DNA of 64,000 nucleotides from Symsagittifera roscoffensis (GCF_963678635.1 NC_087068.1:52848213-52912212); one strand, 5' to 3'; numbered from the stretch's first letter, positions 34,949 through 46,954 are shown. Program-made: numbers and translations. The notes: generated by a model not told the origin, from the letters alone.

Positions 34949-35817
34949 CCCGCACTGAGGTTCCATGAATAATAATCGATTATATTTTCATTTTATAGTC
35001 AGTATCTATAAAATTTCAAAAAATAGATTATAAGCCTAGTATTTTTTAAATCAATATAATCTAGTGTAATCGATTATAATCTATTAAAAATGGATTATAA
35101 TCATATTTTTTCAATCGTTTTAATTCATAATAAAAGATTCTAATCGATTAAAATGTATTTTTTGAGAAATTGTGAAGTTTGCAAAACATTTTCCAAGTTA
35201 TCTCATCTCTTGTTTCGTGCAGTTGCTACGTATAACGCTTCATAGATTTTTACTTTTCACATAAGATTTCATTTATTCTCCCCTTTTTTTATAAACTACG
35301 CAAGCTACATCGCCTCTTTTAACAACCCCCCCCCCCCCCCGTTTAGTCACCCCCTCCCCCTCACAGTTTACCCCTCGTCAGTTTTCCCTTCCAACTTAGT
35401 TTAACCCCTCCCCGTTTTTTGAACATGGGCGGGGTAAATGCTCCGCCCATGTAATAAATAAAACATGGGAGATTTGAGCAAATGCGGATGGGGGCAAAGA
35501 TAGGGGGGAGGTTAATTTGAGTAGGTTCAGGTGGCGAGTAGGCCATGTTTAAAGCAGAAATTTTGCAAGTTTTGCAAATGATTTTGCAAAAGTGTAGAGG
35601 TTATAATCCGTTGTAATCGATTATATTGGATTTTAAATGGATTGTAATCAATTAAAATGGCTTTAATGGATTCTGTTATTACAAAAATAAAACATTTTAA
35701 TGATAATATAATCAATTTCGTGGTCTAAATTTGCAGCAATAATGGATTATAATGACACCATTTTAGACAACAATTGTCCATTAAAATCTATTATTATCCA
35801 TGGAACTCCGGTGCGGG
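34949..35817. mobile_element. Terminal-inverted-repeat element, family B
   Basis: 869 bp. The left end is CCCGCACTGAGGTTCCATGA and continues ATAATAATCGA. The reverse complement of the right end begins CCCGCACCGGAGTTCCATGG and continues ATAATAATAGA, about 27 of 31 positions matching. Inside each end are many TAATCGATTATAATGG-type units. The centre is a C-rich run with repeated GTTTAnCCCCTCCC. No transposase. A second copy starts at 62505 and a fragment lies at 17601. No clear target duplication was seen. Confidence 0.65.
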
Positions 35818-35819
35818 CT

Positions 35820-36950
35820 GCTCCGAATGTTATGTATTTCATGAGAGAACAAAATTGCTGAATTTAACCAAATATGGTTCTAATAAAAAAAAACTTAGTT
35901 TCAACTGATCTGCCGGCAAATTGTGAATTATTTCAGAGTGGACATGACATGGCCACTTCGTCAAAAACACAGGAGTGAAATGATTGGAACTAGTCTTTTT
36001 CGGCGGCTGCTAAGCATGCTAGAGGTAGGTAACCAGTAAGTAAGTAAATTCGTCGCTTTCGGTTAATTTTTTGCAGGTTAGTTCCCGCTTTCTAATCCTT
36101 TTTCGGTGAAATGATATGTATACTAGTTTTTTTTACAGACAATACCCTGTAGTTATTTATTCAGAAGTAATTTTACACAGCACTTTTTTCAAATAAACCA
36201 TTAACCTCGGGAATTCGAAGAAAAATTTTTGAAAAGAAAGCTTCCAAAAAGATCGAAACCTCAAACTTTTTCTGCAGGGAACTTTGCGAATCTTTTTCTG
36301 CAGGGATTTTCGTAACCTGTTGTTTCAATTGAAACGTCAAAAACTTCGAAAACTTAACCATTGGAAGAAAAGTTTTCGAAAAAAATCGGAAAATATCCAA
36401 AAAACGATCAACATTTCAAAATTTCGACTTTTCCGGAAGACTTTTTTCCACAGAAGTTAAGGCGTAGCCATTTATGCCGCGAGGTTTTATTTAACTTTTT
36501 TCCTCAATTTTCTCGATTGAGCATTTAACTATGGAATTGGGAGCGCAGCTTTTGATAAAGTCAAAACGTTTCACAGAAACGACCAATATTGTCAAAAAAA
36601 GACCTAAACACGGTAATCAGCGCGACCCTTTTTTATTGAGCTCAAAATCATGAATGGTCGGGATAATTTTTCAGAAAACGAAAAAACCCAAAATCCCCTC
36701 ACAGGAAGCCGTGTAAGATAAAAAGAGACTAGGAGAATAAGAATGCACACAGAGGTGTAGGCGTCTTTTCCATTGCTACAATTTTTTTTTGAAAATAGAA
36801 TGCGTAAATTTTGAGAAAATCTTGTTTTTGCGAAGGTTGAAAAAAAAAACAATTCGAAAGCGTCTAAAAAAAGTTTAAAAAAAGAGAACAAAAAACCACA
36901 TTCCATAACTTTTCATGATACGTATTTTATCTAGCAGAAACGTTCAATTT
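35820..36950. other. Intergenic region, no supported gene
   Basis: AT-rich with short chance frames. A 100-codon minus frame at 36604-36906 is Phe/Ser-rich without motifs. It lies just beyond the possible donor of the gene at 36958-37470 and could be its intron. Confidence 0.4.
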
Positions 36951-36957
36951 TTTGGAC

Positions 36958-37470
36958 CTACCGGTTACGCACGCTAGATTTTGCGTAAAAACTGAAGCAG
37001 AATTTGATGTCATACCACCAAGAAGGTTTCTCGAGATGAAACCGAAAATCTTTGTCTAGTTCTCTCACAATTCGGTAATCGGGGATATCTTTATGGAACT
37101 CCTTGTCAACTTTGCTCAGGATGTTTTCTAGTATTGAATTGACAACCAATGAGGTGCGCACATCTAGAGCCTGTTTCAAATGAGTCCTAATCTCGATTAG
37201 TCGATGTTTGTCAGGGTGATTGGCAATTAATGGGAAATCATAACTAGGGTTTTTTATAATATTTTTAGAAGACTCTGCTCTTATTGGTGGGTACTTCTTG
37301 AAAATATCATAGTTCAATTGTTGGCGCGCGCTCAAAAAACTGAAATTTTGGGAAACATAATTCAGGTGTGAAACAGCAGACGGAAGAAACAAGCTCACAG
37401 AAGATAACAGAGTTGATAAACTGAAAAGAACGAAAGCTAGAAAGCGACAAGGAATTTCGTTTCCCGTCAT
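36958..37470 (-). CDS. Predicted small secreted protein, family unknown
   Basis: 170 residues from the ATG at 37470-37468; the frame is open upstream but has no earlier ATG. Residues about 8-32 (RFLAFVLFSLSTLLSSVSLF) form a clear signal peptide or membrane anchor. The rest is a mixed hydrophilic domain with YPPIRAE, a helical RLIEIRTHLKQALDVRTS and a Lys/Asp-rich C-terminus with SWWYDIKFCFSFY. Composition is unlike the surrounding DNA and there are no internal stops. A TTTATATATGG TATA-like box lies about 85 bp upstream on the same strand (37550-37560). The stop TAG sits inside a strong splice-donor match (CCG|GTAGGT), so the protein may continue in another exon. Confidence 0.5.
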   Translation of the reverse strand: MTGNEIPCRFLAFVLFSLSTLLSSVSLFLPSAVSHLNYVSQNFSFLSARQQLNYDIFKKYPPIRAESSKNIIKNPSYDFPLIANHPDKHRLIEIRTHLKQALDVRTSLVVNSILENILSKVDKEFHKDIPDYRIVRELDKDFRFHLEKPSWWYDIKFCFSFYAKSSVRNR

Positions 37471-37549
37471 ATTTATTTTTTTATTTTGGATCGCTTTATA
37501 GTTTGACAACTTTGAGCAAAATCGGTAAATATTTATTTTAATACGGAAC

Positions 37550-37562
37550 CATATATAAAGTA
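37550..37562 (-). promoter_or_regulatory. TATA-like box upstream of the secreted-protein gene
   Basis: On the minus strand the sequence TTTATATATGG lies about 85 nt before the ATG at 37470, a reasonable distance for a TATA box plus a short 5' UTR. AT-rich DNA makes chance matches common. Confidence 0.25.
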
Positions 37563-37564
37563 TT

Positions 37565-38826
37565 GGACAAACAAGGGTTCCTAACTGCTTATGCGTACTA
37601 ACTGCGACTTTCTCATAGCAAACTTATGTAATTCAAGGCTTCGTACTATTTCATTCAACCCACGTCAGGAAAAAAGCATCCTAATGGTATTATCGTAAAG
37701 CCTCTCCATTAAAGCCAAATTTAAAGCCAATCCGAAGAAAAAAAAACATTTCAAAAACTTTTTTTTTAATTCACGGCAAAAAAACTGTCCGCAAGTTTTT
37801 GTTTGAAGACAAAGAGGGTTAGAAAAGACATTTTTGCGAGGAAATCTCTACGCCGTTTCAACCAAGTAATCTTATTATAAAAGCTTGCACCAAAAAATCG
37901 AACAATTTATAAACTTTTGCATTCATCAGTTTTTCAAAGTTGAAAATCTGCAGCATATTGGAAAAAAGTGTTTTAATCTCGTGAAAAAGTATGGATCAGT
38001 TTCAATCAGTAACCAGAAACATTACCTGTTTATTCTTGCCGTTGCGACCTCTCTCGAAAAAGTGGTAGATAGCTATTTTGCAAGGTCGTATTTTTTTTCA
38101 GCCAATACTGACTACTTCACAAAAGCGCACAGAAGTTAAAAGATATCTTATAGTAAAGATTTCTCAACCGAGATTCGGATTTTTAACCAAATTTTCAAGT
38201 TTATTAAAATGCTTTGAAAAAAATCCGACGTTTTCTTGAAACCAAGTTTATTGGACTGAGAAAACAAAAGTTTTCATGAAAAACTGCATTTTAATGAAAC
38301 TACTTTGCAATAATAACAACGGTCGGAAAAGTTCTGTTCTGATTGCACAGAAGCCATCTACTCTTGTTTTTAGATTTTCAGGGGAAAAATCTCATTCTGG
38401 ACACATTTTAAGTTAACTCAATAGAAATTCCTTAATTTTGCATCATATCAAAACCCTTTTCGCGGGTATTTAAGTTTTTTTGCTTTTCATTCTCATATTT
38501 ACCGAATCCAATTATTATTTTTCTGATTTAATTAAACATCGTCTCCTAATTTGCCTCATAGTAATTTTATTAAGAAAAAAATTAACAAAAAATTTGTGCA
38601 TCGTTTTTTTGTCATACTTTTTGCATTGACACCTTCGTATTTATTTCGATATCCTTTTTCGATAGATATACTTTGATATATAGCAATAAATTATATGTAA
38701 TTTCACTTTGTAAGGTACTCAGTTTGTTCGTCTGCAAATTTATTAAAAAGAACATTTCATCAATAAATTGACAATTTTTGACACAAAAATAAACCTTTTA
38801 TACATTACTGAGGAATTAATGGTAAA
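37565..38826. other. Intergenic region, no supported gene
   Basis: A plus-strand frame at 37885-38139 lacks an ATG start and motifs. Nothing else stands out. Confidence 0.4.
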
Positions 38827-40573
38827 AAAATTCGTAAAACTATAAAAAAAAGTTTTTGTGTTGAATGCTTCCTCAAAGTTTTGTTGTTCAAACTATTTTT
38901 GCTCCAGGTTTTTTTTTGTTCTTTACACCACTTTTGAATTTCATAAAACAATTTTTTGTTGTTTGTAATGATGTTATAGATGCTTCACAATTGTGATTTG
39001 GCATAACTATTGCGCACAAAACATTCAGTTGTATAGTAATGGGCAGACCTTATGTGACAAATTGGAAAACGCAAAATGCTTGCTATACTTTGAAAACAGG
39101 TGGTTCAAAAAAGCTGTAACTTTTAGACAACAAACTGTAAACCGACTAATAATTAAAAAAATCATCATAATTAATTTTATGATCGCAAAGTTTTAATTCA
39201 TGTTAATTTTCGTGTGTTGAAAAGTACGAAAGTTGTGTGCCGCCTGAACTTTATTGTAATTTTCTCGTTTTTGCATTCCAAATGCGTTTTTTGATTTCCA
39301 AATATTTGATTTTTGAAGTACCCCATAATAAACAACTATCAAAACAAAATTTCAGTTATTCGAAATTCATTCGCTTTTTATTCAGCCGGAAAAAAAACTT
39401 GCAAGTCTCACAATTTTTACAATTAAAAGTGAAGTTAACAGAAAGAGAAAACTGATACTTTTCTAAATTTTAATTTCGGAATTGTGCAACCGTATGTTTT
39501 AAGACTTTGAGCGCTCTGAACCCACAGTTTTTTTTACTAAATGTATACTGGTAATAAAGTACAAAATTTCGAGGGTAATGCAAAAATGGTTCTGAAAACA
39601 AAAAAGTATCCCTCATCCTTTATTTAAATGTTATGAGAATTAACAAGCTAAATTGAAAATTTTTTAGCCAGATTAATGTGCTGCATTCAACGTGGGAGGA
39701 AAAAAATTGTTTTTAAAACCGAGCTCAGAGCGTCAAGACATTTTAGATACCTTAAGAATCTGTCAAAAACTTATTGAGAGAAAAACGCCTGAACAAGCAC
39801 AAACCCTCCGTTAAATTCTTCAAAATTCGAAACAGTGTCGTTTTTTTGAAGTCAAAACAAAAACGTAGAACAAAATTTTTGCAATGGTCGAGAATAAAAT
39901 CATGGATTAGAGATGTTAGGAGTTTTCATTTAGGTGTATTTGATCAAGAAACGCATGCGCTTAATCTGCTTCTGTCCTTTTTTGAAAAACAAAACGCTTA
40001 GCATGCAATATGTTTCTGTGTTTGGTTTAATCAAACAAACAAACGGAAAAATAAAGAAGACTATGATTTGGCGCAAAATCTTTTTCCATAAGTGAGGCTC
40101 TTATTAGTATTTTAAACCAGACAAACAACAGATTATCTTGGCATCTTGAAATGCGATCACATCTCAACACTGCATGTCTTGATTTGTGTCACAAAGTTTC
40201 TCGACGCAATAGTTTCATGTTATTTATCTACTGCATCTCGCATAAAATTCGGTATTTTGTACCGCCAATATTTTCAAATATGAACAATCTGAAAATAAGC
40301 AGTCATATCACTTGAAATATTATACGAAATACAAATCATACTAAATGAAACATTATCACATTGGAACCTTCTCGACGTGAAATAATCTCAGCGCGAAAAT
40401 TGAAAAAATAAGTGTTATATTTTTAACAAACTTGGCTGATTCTCACTTTTTCACGCGGATTGAAAAAGTTAGTACAGATGAAGAAAGCTGGCATTTTCAA
40501 ACCTGGGTGACATTGGAATGTCTTTTTTTACCCTCACTTTGATAACTTCAAAATTCAAAAGTCTATGTCAAAA
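38827..40573. repeat. 1.75-kb direct tandem duplication, copy 1
   Basis: Begins at the CGTAAAACTATAAA block and is repeated from 40574 with a period of about 1746-1753 bp. For example, GATTTGGCATAACTATTGCG occurs at about 38994 and 40741. Identity looks to be about 95 %. Frames inside (38993-39196, 39774-40001) are partly preserved between copies, but they lack motifs and differ by indels, so I do not call genes. Confidence 0.85.
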
Positions 40574-42330
40574 TTTCGTAAAACTATAAACAAAAAGTTT
40601 TAGTGTTGAATGTTTCCTCAAAATTCTGTTGTTCAAACTATTTTTGCTCCAGATTTTTTTTTTGTTCATTACACCACTTTTGAAATTTATAAAACAATTT
40701 TCTGTTGTTTGTAATGATGTTATAGATGCTTCACAATTGTGATTTGGCATAACTATTGCGCACAAAACATTCAGTTGTATAGTAATGGGCAGACCTTAAG
40801 TGACAAATTGGAAAACGCAAAATGCTTGCTATACTTTGAAAACAGGTGGTTCAAAAAAGCTGTAATTTTTAGACAACAAACTGTAAACCGACTAATCATT
40901 AACAAGTTCAACTTAATTGATTTTATGATCGCAAAGTTTTAATTCATCTTAAATTTTTTGTGTTGAAAAGTACGAAAGTTGTGTGCCGCCTGAAGTTTAT
41001 TGTAATTTTCTTCTGGTAAGGGTCAACAAAACGGAAAGCGCTTTTTGCATTCCAAATATTTGATTTTTGAAGTACCACAATATAAATAATTATCAAAACA
41101 AAATTTCAGTTATTCGAAACTCATTCGCTTTTTATTCAGCCGGGAAAAAAAACTTGCAAGTCTCACAGTTTTTACAATTAAAAGTGAACTTAACAGAAAG
41201 AGAAAACTGATACTTTTCTAAATTTTAATTTTGGAATTGCGCGTCCGTATGTTTTAAGACTTTGCGCGCTCTGAACCCAAAACTTTTTTTTACTAAATGT
41301 ATACTGGTAATTAAGTACAAAATTTCGAGGTTAATGCAAAAATGGTCCTGAAAACTAAAAAGTATCCCTCATCCTTTATTTAAATGTTATGAGAATTAAC
41401 AAGCTAAATTGAAAATTTTTTTAGCCAGATTAATGTGCTGCATTCAACGTGGGAGGAAAAAAATTGTTTTTAAAACCGAGCTCAGAGCGTCAAGACATTT
41501 TAGATACCTTAAGAATCTGTCAAAAACTTATTGAGAGAAAAACGCCTGAACAAGCACAAATCCTCCGTTAAATTCTTCAAAATTCGAATCAGTGTCTTTT
41601 TTTGAAGTCAAAACAAAAACGTGAAACAAAATTTTTGTAATGGTCGAGAATAAAATCATGGATTAGAGATGTTAAGTGTTTTCATTTAGGCGTATTTGAT
41701 TAAGAAACGCATGCGCTCAATCTGCTTCTGTCCTTTTTTGAAAAACAAAACGCTAGCATGCAAAATGTTTCTGTGTTTGGTTTAAGCAATTAAACAAACG
41801 GAAAATTAAAGAAGACTATGATTTGGCGCAAAATCTTTTTCCATAAATGAGGCTCTTGTAAGTATTTTATAACAGACAAACAACAGCTTATATTGCATCT
41901 TGAAATTCTATCATATCTCAAAACTGCATGTCTTGATTTATGTAACAAAGTTTCTCGACGCAATAGTTTCATGTTATTTATCTACTGCATCTCGCATAAA
42001 ATTCGGTATTTTGTACGGTCAATATTTTCAAATATGAACAATCTGAAAATAAGCAGTCATATCACTTGAAATATTATACGAAATACAAATCATACTAAAT
42101 GAAATATTATCACATTGGAACCTTCTCGACGTGAAATAATCTCAGCGCGAAAATTGAAAAAATAAGTGTTATATTTTTAACAAACTTGGCTGATTCTCAC
42201 TTTTTCACGCGGATTGAAAAAGTTAGTTTAGATGAAGAAAGCTGGCATTTTCAAACCTGGGTGACATTGGAATGTCTTTTTTTACCATATTTTGATAAAT
42301 TCATAATTCAAAAGTCTATGTCAAAATTTT
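40574..42330. repeat. 1.75-kb direct tandem duplication, copy 2
   Basis: Second copy, ending with GACATTGGAATGTCTTTTTT and CAAAAGTCTATGTCAAAATTT. The same blocks end copy 1 at about 40510-40575. It carries one extra segment (TGGTAAGGGTCAACAAAACG at about 41015) and lacks a short piece present in copy 1. Confidence 0.85.
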
Positions 42331-42598
42331 TCTGAAATTCAAAGTTGAAACAAGAATTTTAGAAAACGAAAAACAATATGTGCGCACAAATTTGCCCGCT
42401 AGTGTGCAATAACACATAACATGAATACTGTTTTGACATCAATTTGTCTTAAATTACTAGTTGCTCAGTTTGATATAAATTAATAATTATAAATTAATAT
42501 TTTGTGCATTATTTGAGCAATTAAAACGAGATTTTCTTTAAAATTTCAATTAAAAAACTTGATGAAATTATTCAATTTATGAAAAATTCATTCATTTT

Positions 42599-43745
42599 GT
42601 AGTATTGAGAAATACTACACACACAAAAGACCATTGTCTTAATTGTTTATTTAACGACCCAGTTCTCAATTGGAGCGTGCCATTTAAATTAAAGCCTCTT
42701 TTCACTAAATCAGATATTGACTGATTTACTCTTATAAGGACTATAAAATCTTGTTTCGAAACTCCACTCCTTTTTAAATACTTGTCCAATTTTTCTCATT
42801 TTTTCATGCACAATATTTTTAAAGGGCGGCGATTCTTAATACGTCCCTTTTAACTTAACTTGAAACAAACTGGATGAATATTTAGCAGTCTTGCCGGCTG
42901 CACTGAAATTCTCCTTGTTTTGATTAAGCAGAGATGCACCTGCAATATGATGCATCAGAGAGAGTAATATGAATTTTTAATCAGACAAACTGAAGGCTGC
43001 GGTTTTCTTCAAAGAGGACTAATAAGTTGAAGATATTTGATTTGAAAAAATCAAATAAAAACTAGTTGAAAATTCCCTTATAAGAAAGGGAGAACAAAGG
43101 AGCAGGTGAAACCTGAATAATTAAAGATTGAATCAGTCGCCGGTTTATGCCTACGAGCAAAAGGACTGGCCTGAAATCTTCAGTGTTTCATTTTGCTCAG
43201 TAAACAGCAAGTCAGTTCTTTTCAGTCAGATCTTTTAAAAATAAATAATTTTTCTTTTCTGAACTAACACTAAAATTAATCTAGCCCTTTTCACTTATAA
43301 AAAGAGAATAAATTCTCATTTTAAGTTTGAAAAATTATAAATCGAGATACTCGAGATACGCACACCCGAGGAAGTCTGGACTACAAGTACCCAAAGGACT
43401 ACGGCAAGACGATTCAGACGACCCAACCAGAAGTGCTGACTGGGACAAAATCAAGGGCAACCATACATACTAATCAGCCACCGACCTTAGTAAGAAGATA
43501 AAATATTGATGAACAAAATAAGATTACCTCAACCTCCCCTCATAGGTATATTTCTTTAAGCTGTTCGATTCATTTATAAAATCTAATAAGCCAGTGCTTT
43601 GTATCTAACCAACTAATTAATTCATACCTTTTCTAACTTTTGTTTCTACTCTACTTTTTGTCAAGACAGTTTGACGATCTAAGGTGAGACTTGCAATTTA
43701 GGATAAAATTACTAAGCATTCAACCAGCAATGAGCGCTTAGTAAA
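42599..43745 (+). repeat. 5' long terminal repeat
   Basis: Starts TGTAGTATTGAGAAATACTA, whose first 22 bases form a small hairpin (TGTAGTATT / AATACTACA). It ends at AGTAAA. It includes a TATA box at 43296 and AATAAA signals. Almost the same sequence recurs at 51301-52448. The end coordinate was chosen so that both copies leave the same ATTTT target duplication. Confidence 0.9.
43296..43304 (+). promoter_or_regulatory. LTR TATA box
   Basis: TATAAAAAG, an excellent TATA box in the 3' half of the LTR, would start transcription about 30 bp downstream (about 43330). The identical box in the 3' LTR is at 51999-52007. Confidence 0.55.
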
Positions 43746-43747
43746 AT

Positions 43748-43764
43748 TGGTTCGACCGCAGCAG
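43748..43764 (+). promoter_or_regulatory. Primer-binding site candidate
   Basis: TGGTTCGACCGCAGCAG starts two bases after the LTR with the TGG that pairs with a tRNA CCA end. The matching tRNA would end CTGCTGCGGTCGAACCA. I cannot assign the amino acid. Confidence 0.5.
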
Positions 43765-44689
43765 AGAACTACTCCTTAAGAAATTCCTTTTCCAACAAAC
43801 TAGAAACAGCTTTTAAAATTCAAAAAATATATTATTATTAGGATCTGTGAGTATTTGTCAGATTAGTTTCCAACCTCAAAAAGCCAGAGACAATGGGTAT
43901 CCTTCGATAGAAACACAATTTCATTGTCTTCTACTTGACAGATATTCCTAGTAGGGTTCTTGCGAAAGAATCCCCTGCGCTAGCAGTCGCCCACGATATT
44001 CCTCCATCTCGAGGTCTAGTAGACGGCTTTCTAACTGACATTAGCTCATGAACTTAACTTTTATCTATTATTATAATAATATATAAAATTTCTGAAAGAA
44101 TCGTTCTCTGCCTAAGTCCGCTAGTAAGATATACCCGTTTTGTCCAGTAATCCACTAAATTTTTGCCGAAACTTCAGTTTAAAGTTATCATCACTAAAAT
44201 TAACGAAATTCTGTCTTAAACTAAAGTGCTCAAAAATTTATTAAATATCTTCAATTATTTTTTCGAGGGGATTAAGTGGTCATATGTGCAATCTAAGAGT
44301 ACCCTAAATTGTATGATAAATTGTATTCTTCATCACATTATCTCAAACCATCCACGCTTGTTGCTATTTATTCTTATCTTTCATCATTTCTCGATGCTTA
44401 TCCTCAACTTTTCTTAAACTCATTTTAATTCTATCCACCTTAACATAACCTAAACCTAAATCATCCATCAGTGAAGCTACCAATTACTGAAAATAAGGAA
44501 GAAAATGACCAAGAAAAAAACCAAGAAGGAAGGAACGGATTTGAGTGTTTTTTAATAAATCATTGGTTTTTTATGACACAGTTTAAATATACACCTAATA
44601 AACAAAAAGAATACGCACTAAAACCGATCTTAAACGTTAACCACATAACACCAAACACCAAGTTTTAGTTGCAGCACAAAAATATCAGG

Positions 44690-45910
44690 TTTCACAACAA
44701 AAACTAAGTCCAAAACACTGACACATCCACTTTATATTGATAAACCAGGTTTCATATGATAGCATAAGCACAAAAAAAAAGATTTTTACCAGCCAAAATT
44801 TTTGGTTTCAGTCTAGGTTTCAGTTATAGGGTCAAACGTTTCAGTTAAAATAAGTATAGTTTCCGGTCAAAATTTTACGTTTCTGTAAACGGATTCGGGT
44901 AAAACTGCAAAAGTTGAACTAGTCAAACCCAAATTTGTATACCATAAGTCAAAAACCTGGTCTTAAATGAAAGTTTTTGATAGTTTCAGGTTTCAGAACA
45001 CAAAAATTGAGTTTTTGGTCTCAAAATTGAGCTCCGAACGCCGAATTTTGACTTTCTGGAGAAAACTAACGGTGTTAAAACCCACCAAACCAATTTCAAA
45101 AAAAATTTAGTTCCTAAGGCTGAAACGTACGTTTCAGAATTGGTGTTTTTGGTTTCAGACCCAAAAATCTTGCTTCCCAAGTGAAATTTTTGTGAAATAT
45201 TGAAAGATAAGAGGAATCCTTAATGCACAAACAAATTTTTAAACTCAAAAAACTTCTAGAAGGTGTTAGTTTGAGCCATCAAACTAATAGTTTCAGAAAA
45301 CTAAAATCATCGTTTTAGGCTAAAATTTTCATCTTTTTGGCAATTTTTTTGCTGGAATAGAAATATAGTAGAGAGACCAACCTAAATTTCCAATCTCAAA
45401 ACTCTAAAACCAAGTGGTCAAACCATAGTTTCAGTTCAAGAAATCATAGTTTCAGCTTCAAAAACTTAGATTTCCGCAAACAGATTTTTGATTTTGAAGT
45501 TACAAACCTGTTCAAAAATCTAATTTACTTTAGACCAGCTATCAAAACCAACTTTTTATTTTCATGCATCGAGTTTGAGAGAGTTTAAGAGTTTTAGGTT
45601 TGAGATTTCAAAAACTAAGTTTAAGATATCAAAAGATTCAATTTTCTGAAACTTTTTTGCAAGATAAAGCATAAGCTAGATATACTAAAGCGTATAGAAA
45701 ATTTTAATATTAAAAAAACGCAACTTCAGCTACCATAATTTCAGGTTTCAGATTATCGTTTCAGTCAAAAATTTTTGTAAAAATTTTGAACAAATAAATT
45801 ACGTTTTGAACCAATAATAACCAATAAGGGCATATAGTTATATTGTTAACCATACCTTAGCACCAATAAAACTTCACTTGAACAAAGTTTCAGGTTTCAG
45901 TTAAGGTTTC
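44690..45910 (+). repeat. TTTCAG-rich degenerate leader repeat
   Basis: At least sixteen TTTCAG hexamers on the plus strand, often as AGGTTTCAG and several times doubled (GTTTCAGGTTTCAG at about 44984, 45745 and 45890), with A-rich sequence between. Spacing is irregular. It lies between the primer-binding site and gag, where a packaging signal or splice sites would be expected. Confidence 0.6.
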
Positions 45911-46116
45911 AGCGAATAAAAAACTTGAAAAACTTAGAAAAAATTTTAAATTTTTTTTTCCAAAGAAATTTTTTTATTTTCTTATCTTATTATTAATAAC
46001 CTTTGTTAATATTCAATAATTCCTAAGAGGTTTTCATTACTTTAAAAAATGCTAATCAAATAGTACAACTTTGCTTAGGAAAAAGAAAACAAACACCGTA
46101 AAAATTATTGTCAACA

Positions 46117-46437
46117 CATTTTAAAAGTGACGTCAGTACAATAAATTTAAAACTCAAACTGGGAAATAAAGTCTCTAACATCATATGGTATATCACTAAC
46201 ACTGAAAAAGATCATATTAGTATACTAGCAAAACACCCTAATGGCGATAAACACGAATTATACGTCTTTTTTTGACGATACACTCCAGAAATTGACACAA
46301 TTCTTCAGCAAATAAAAATACCAAATAATATAATTTATATACCGCAAGAACAATTAATTGCTTCACTCCCGATTGCTTTTTCAAATCATAATAAACCCAA
46401 GCACAAAACTACTTGCATTTTAATCATTTTTAATTAA
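46117..46437 (+). pseudogene. Duplicated small frame, copy 1 (disrupted)
   Basis: The frame is open from a TAA upstream. It reads LKLKLGNKVSNIIWYITN, ILAKHP, HEL, TPEIDTILQQIK and so on to a TAA at 46435, with one TGA at 46273-46275. It has no ATG. It is clearly related at protein level to the frame at 46607-46860. A palindromic CRE-like TGACGTCA (46128-46135) lies at its start. Function unknown. Pairing with copy 2 suggests a former gene or exon duplicated in tandem. Confidence 0.5.
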
Positions 46438-46606
46438 AAACACAAATTTTTCCTTAACAAAAATTAAATCATAACAAGTTCATAAGAAAATTTATATTAT
46501 ATTATATATTTATATTTTTATATTGTTTATCATTCCCTAGATAAATATTTATGTCCCTAAAAGGATGTAAAATGCTATGACCAACTTTTATTAAGTAAAT
46601 ACAACA

Positions 46607-46860
46607 GCATTTATTTTAAAACTAAAATTGAAAAATAAATTCACAAAAATTATTTGGTATATCACCAATAACCAAAAGGATCAAATCACAATTTTGTCCA
46701 AACACCCACACAAAAATATTCACGAATTAACCATTCTCTCCAGCATCAATACCCCAGAGTTAACTTCTATCTTAAAAAAGCTTAAACAGCCCCATAGCAC
46801 TATTAATCTATCTAACAAAAATTCGTATTCATTGAACCCTGCAAACTTCATTGTAACTTA
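46607..46860 (+). CDS. Duplicated small frame, copy 2 (about 80 residues)
   Basis: Open to a TAA at 46858, without an ATG in frame. The protein shares LKLKL.NK, IIWYITN, KD.I.IL.KHP, HEL and TPEL.SILKKLK with copy 1, so selection at protein level once acted on it. It is only 95 bp upstream of gag. Translation would need a non-AUG start or splicing; a CAG about 20 nt upstream in both copies could be a 3' splice site. It resembles no family I know. Confidence 0.4.
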
Positions 46861-46954
46861 AATACAATTATTTCAGTCCGAACAATTGAACAGTACACAA
46901 CACATCCAAACCCTTTATATATTGTTAACAAAACATTGAGTGAAATAAACAAAG

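Noticed and set aside
34971-35170. CRISPR-like or satellite array of TAATCGATTATAAT units
   Set aside because: Units are irregular, self-complementary and confined to inverted-repeat elements; the genome is eukaryotic.
38993-39196. Pair of similar 67-codon frames in the 1.75-kb duplication (also 40739-40942)
   Set aside because: Similarity follows from DNA duplication; differences are not concentrated at third positions by eye and no motif is present.
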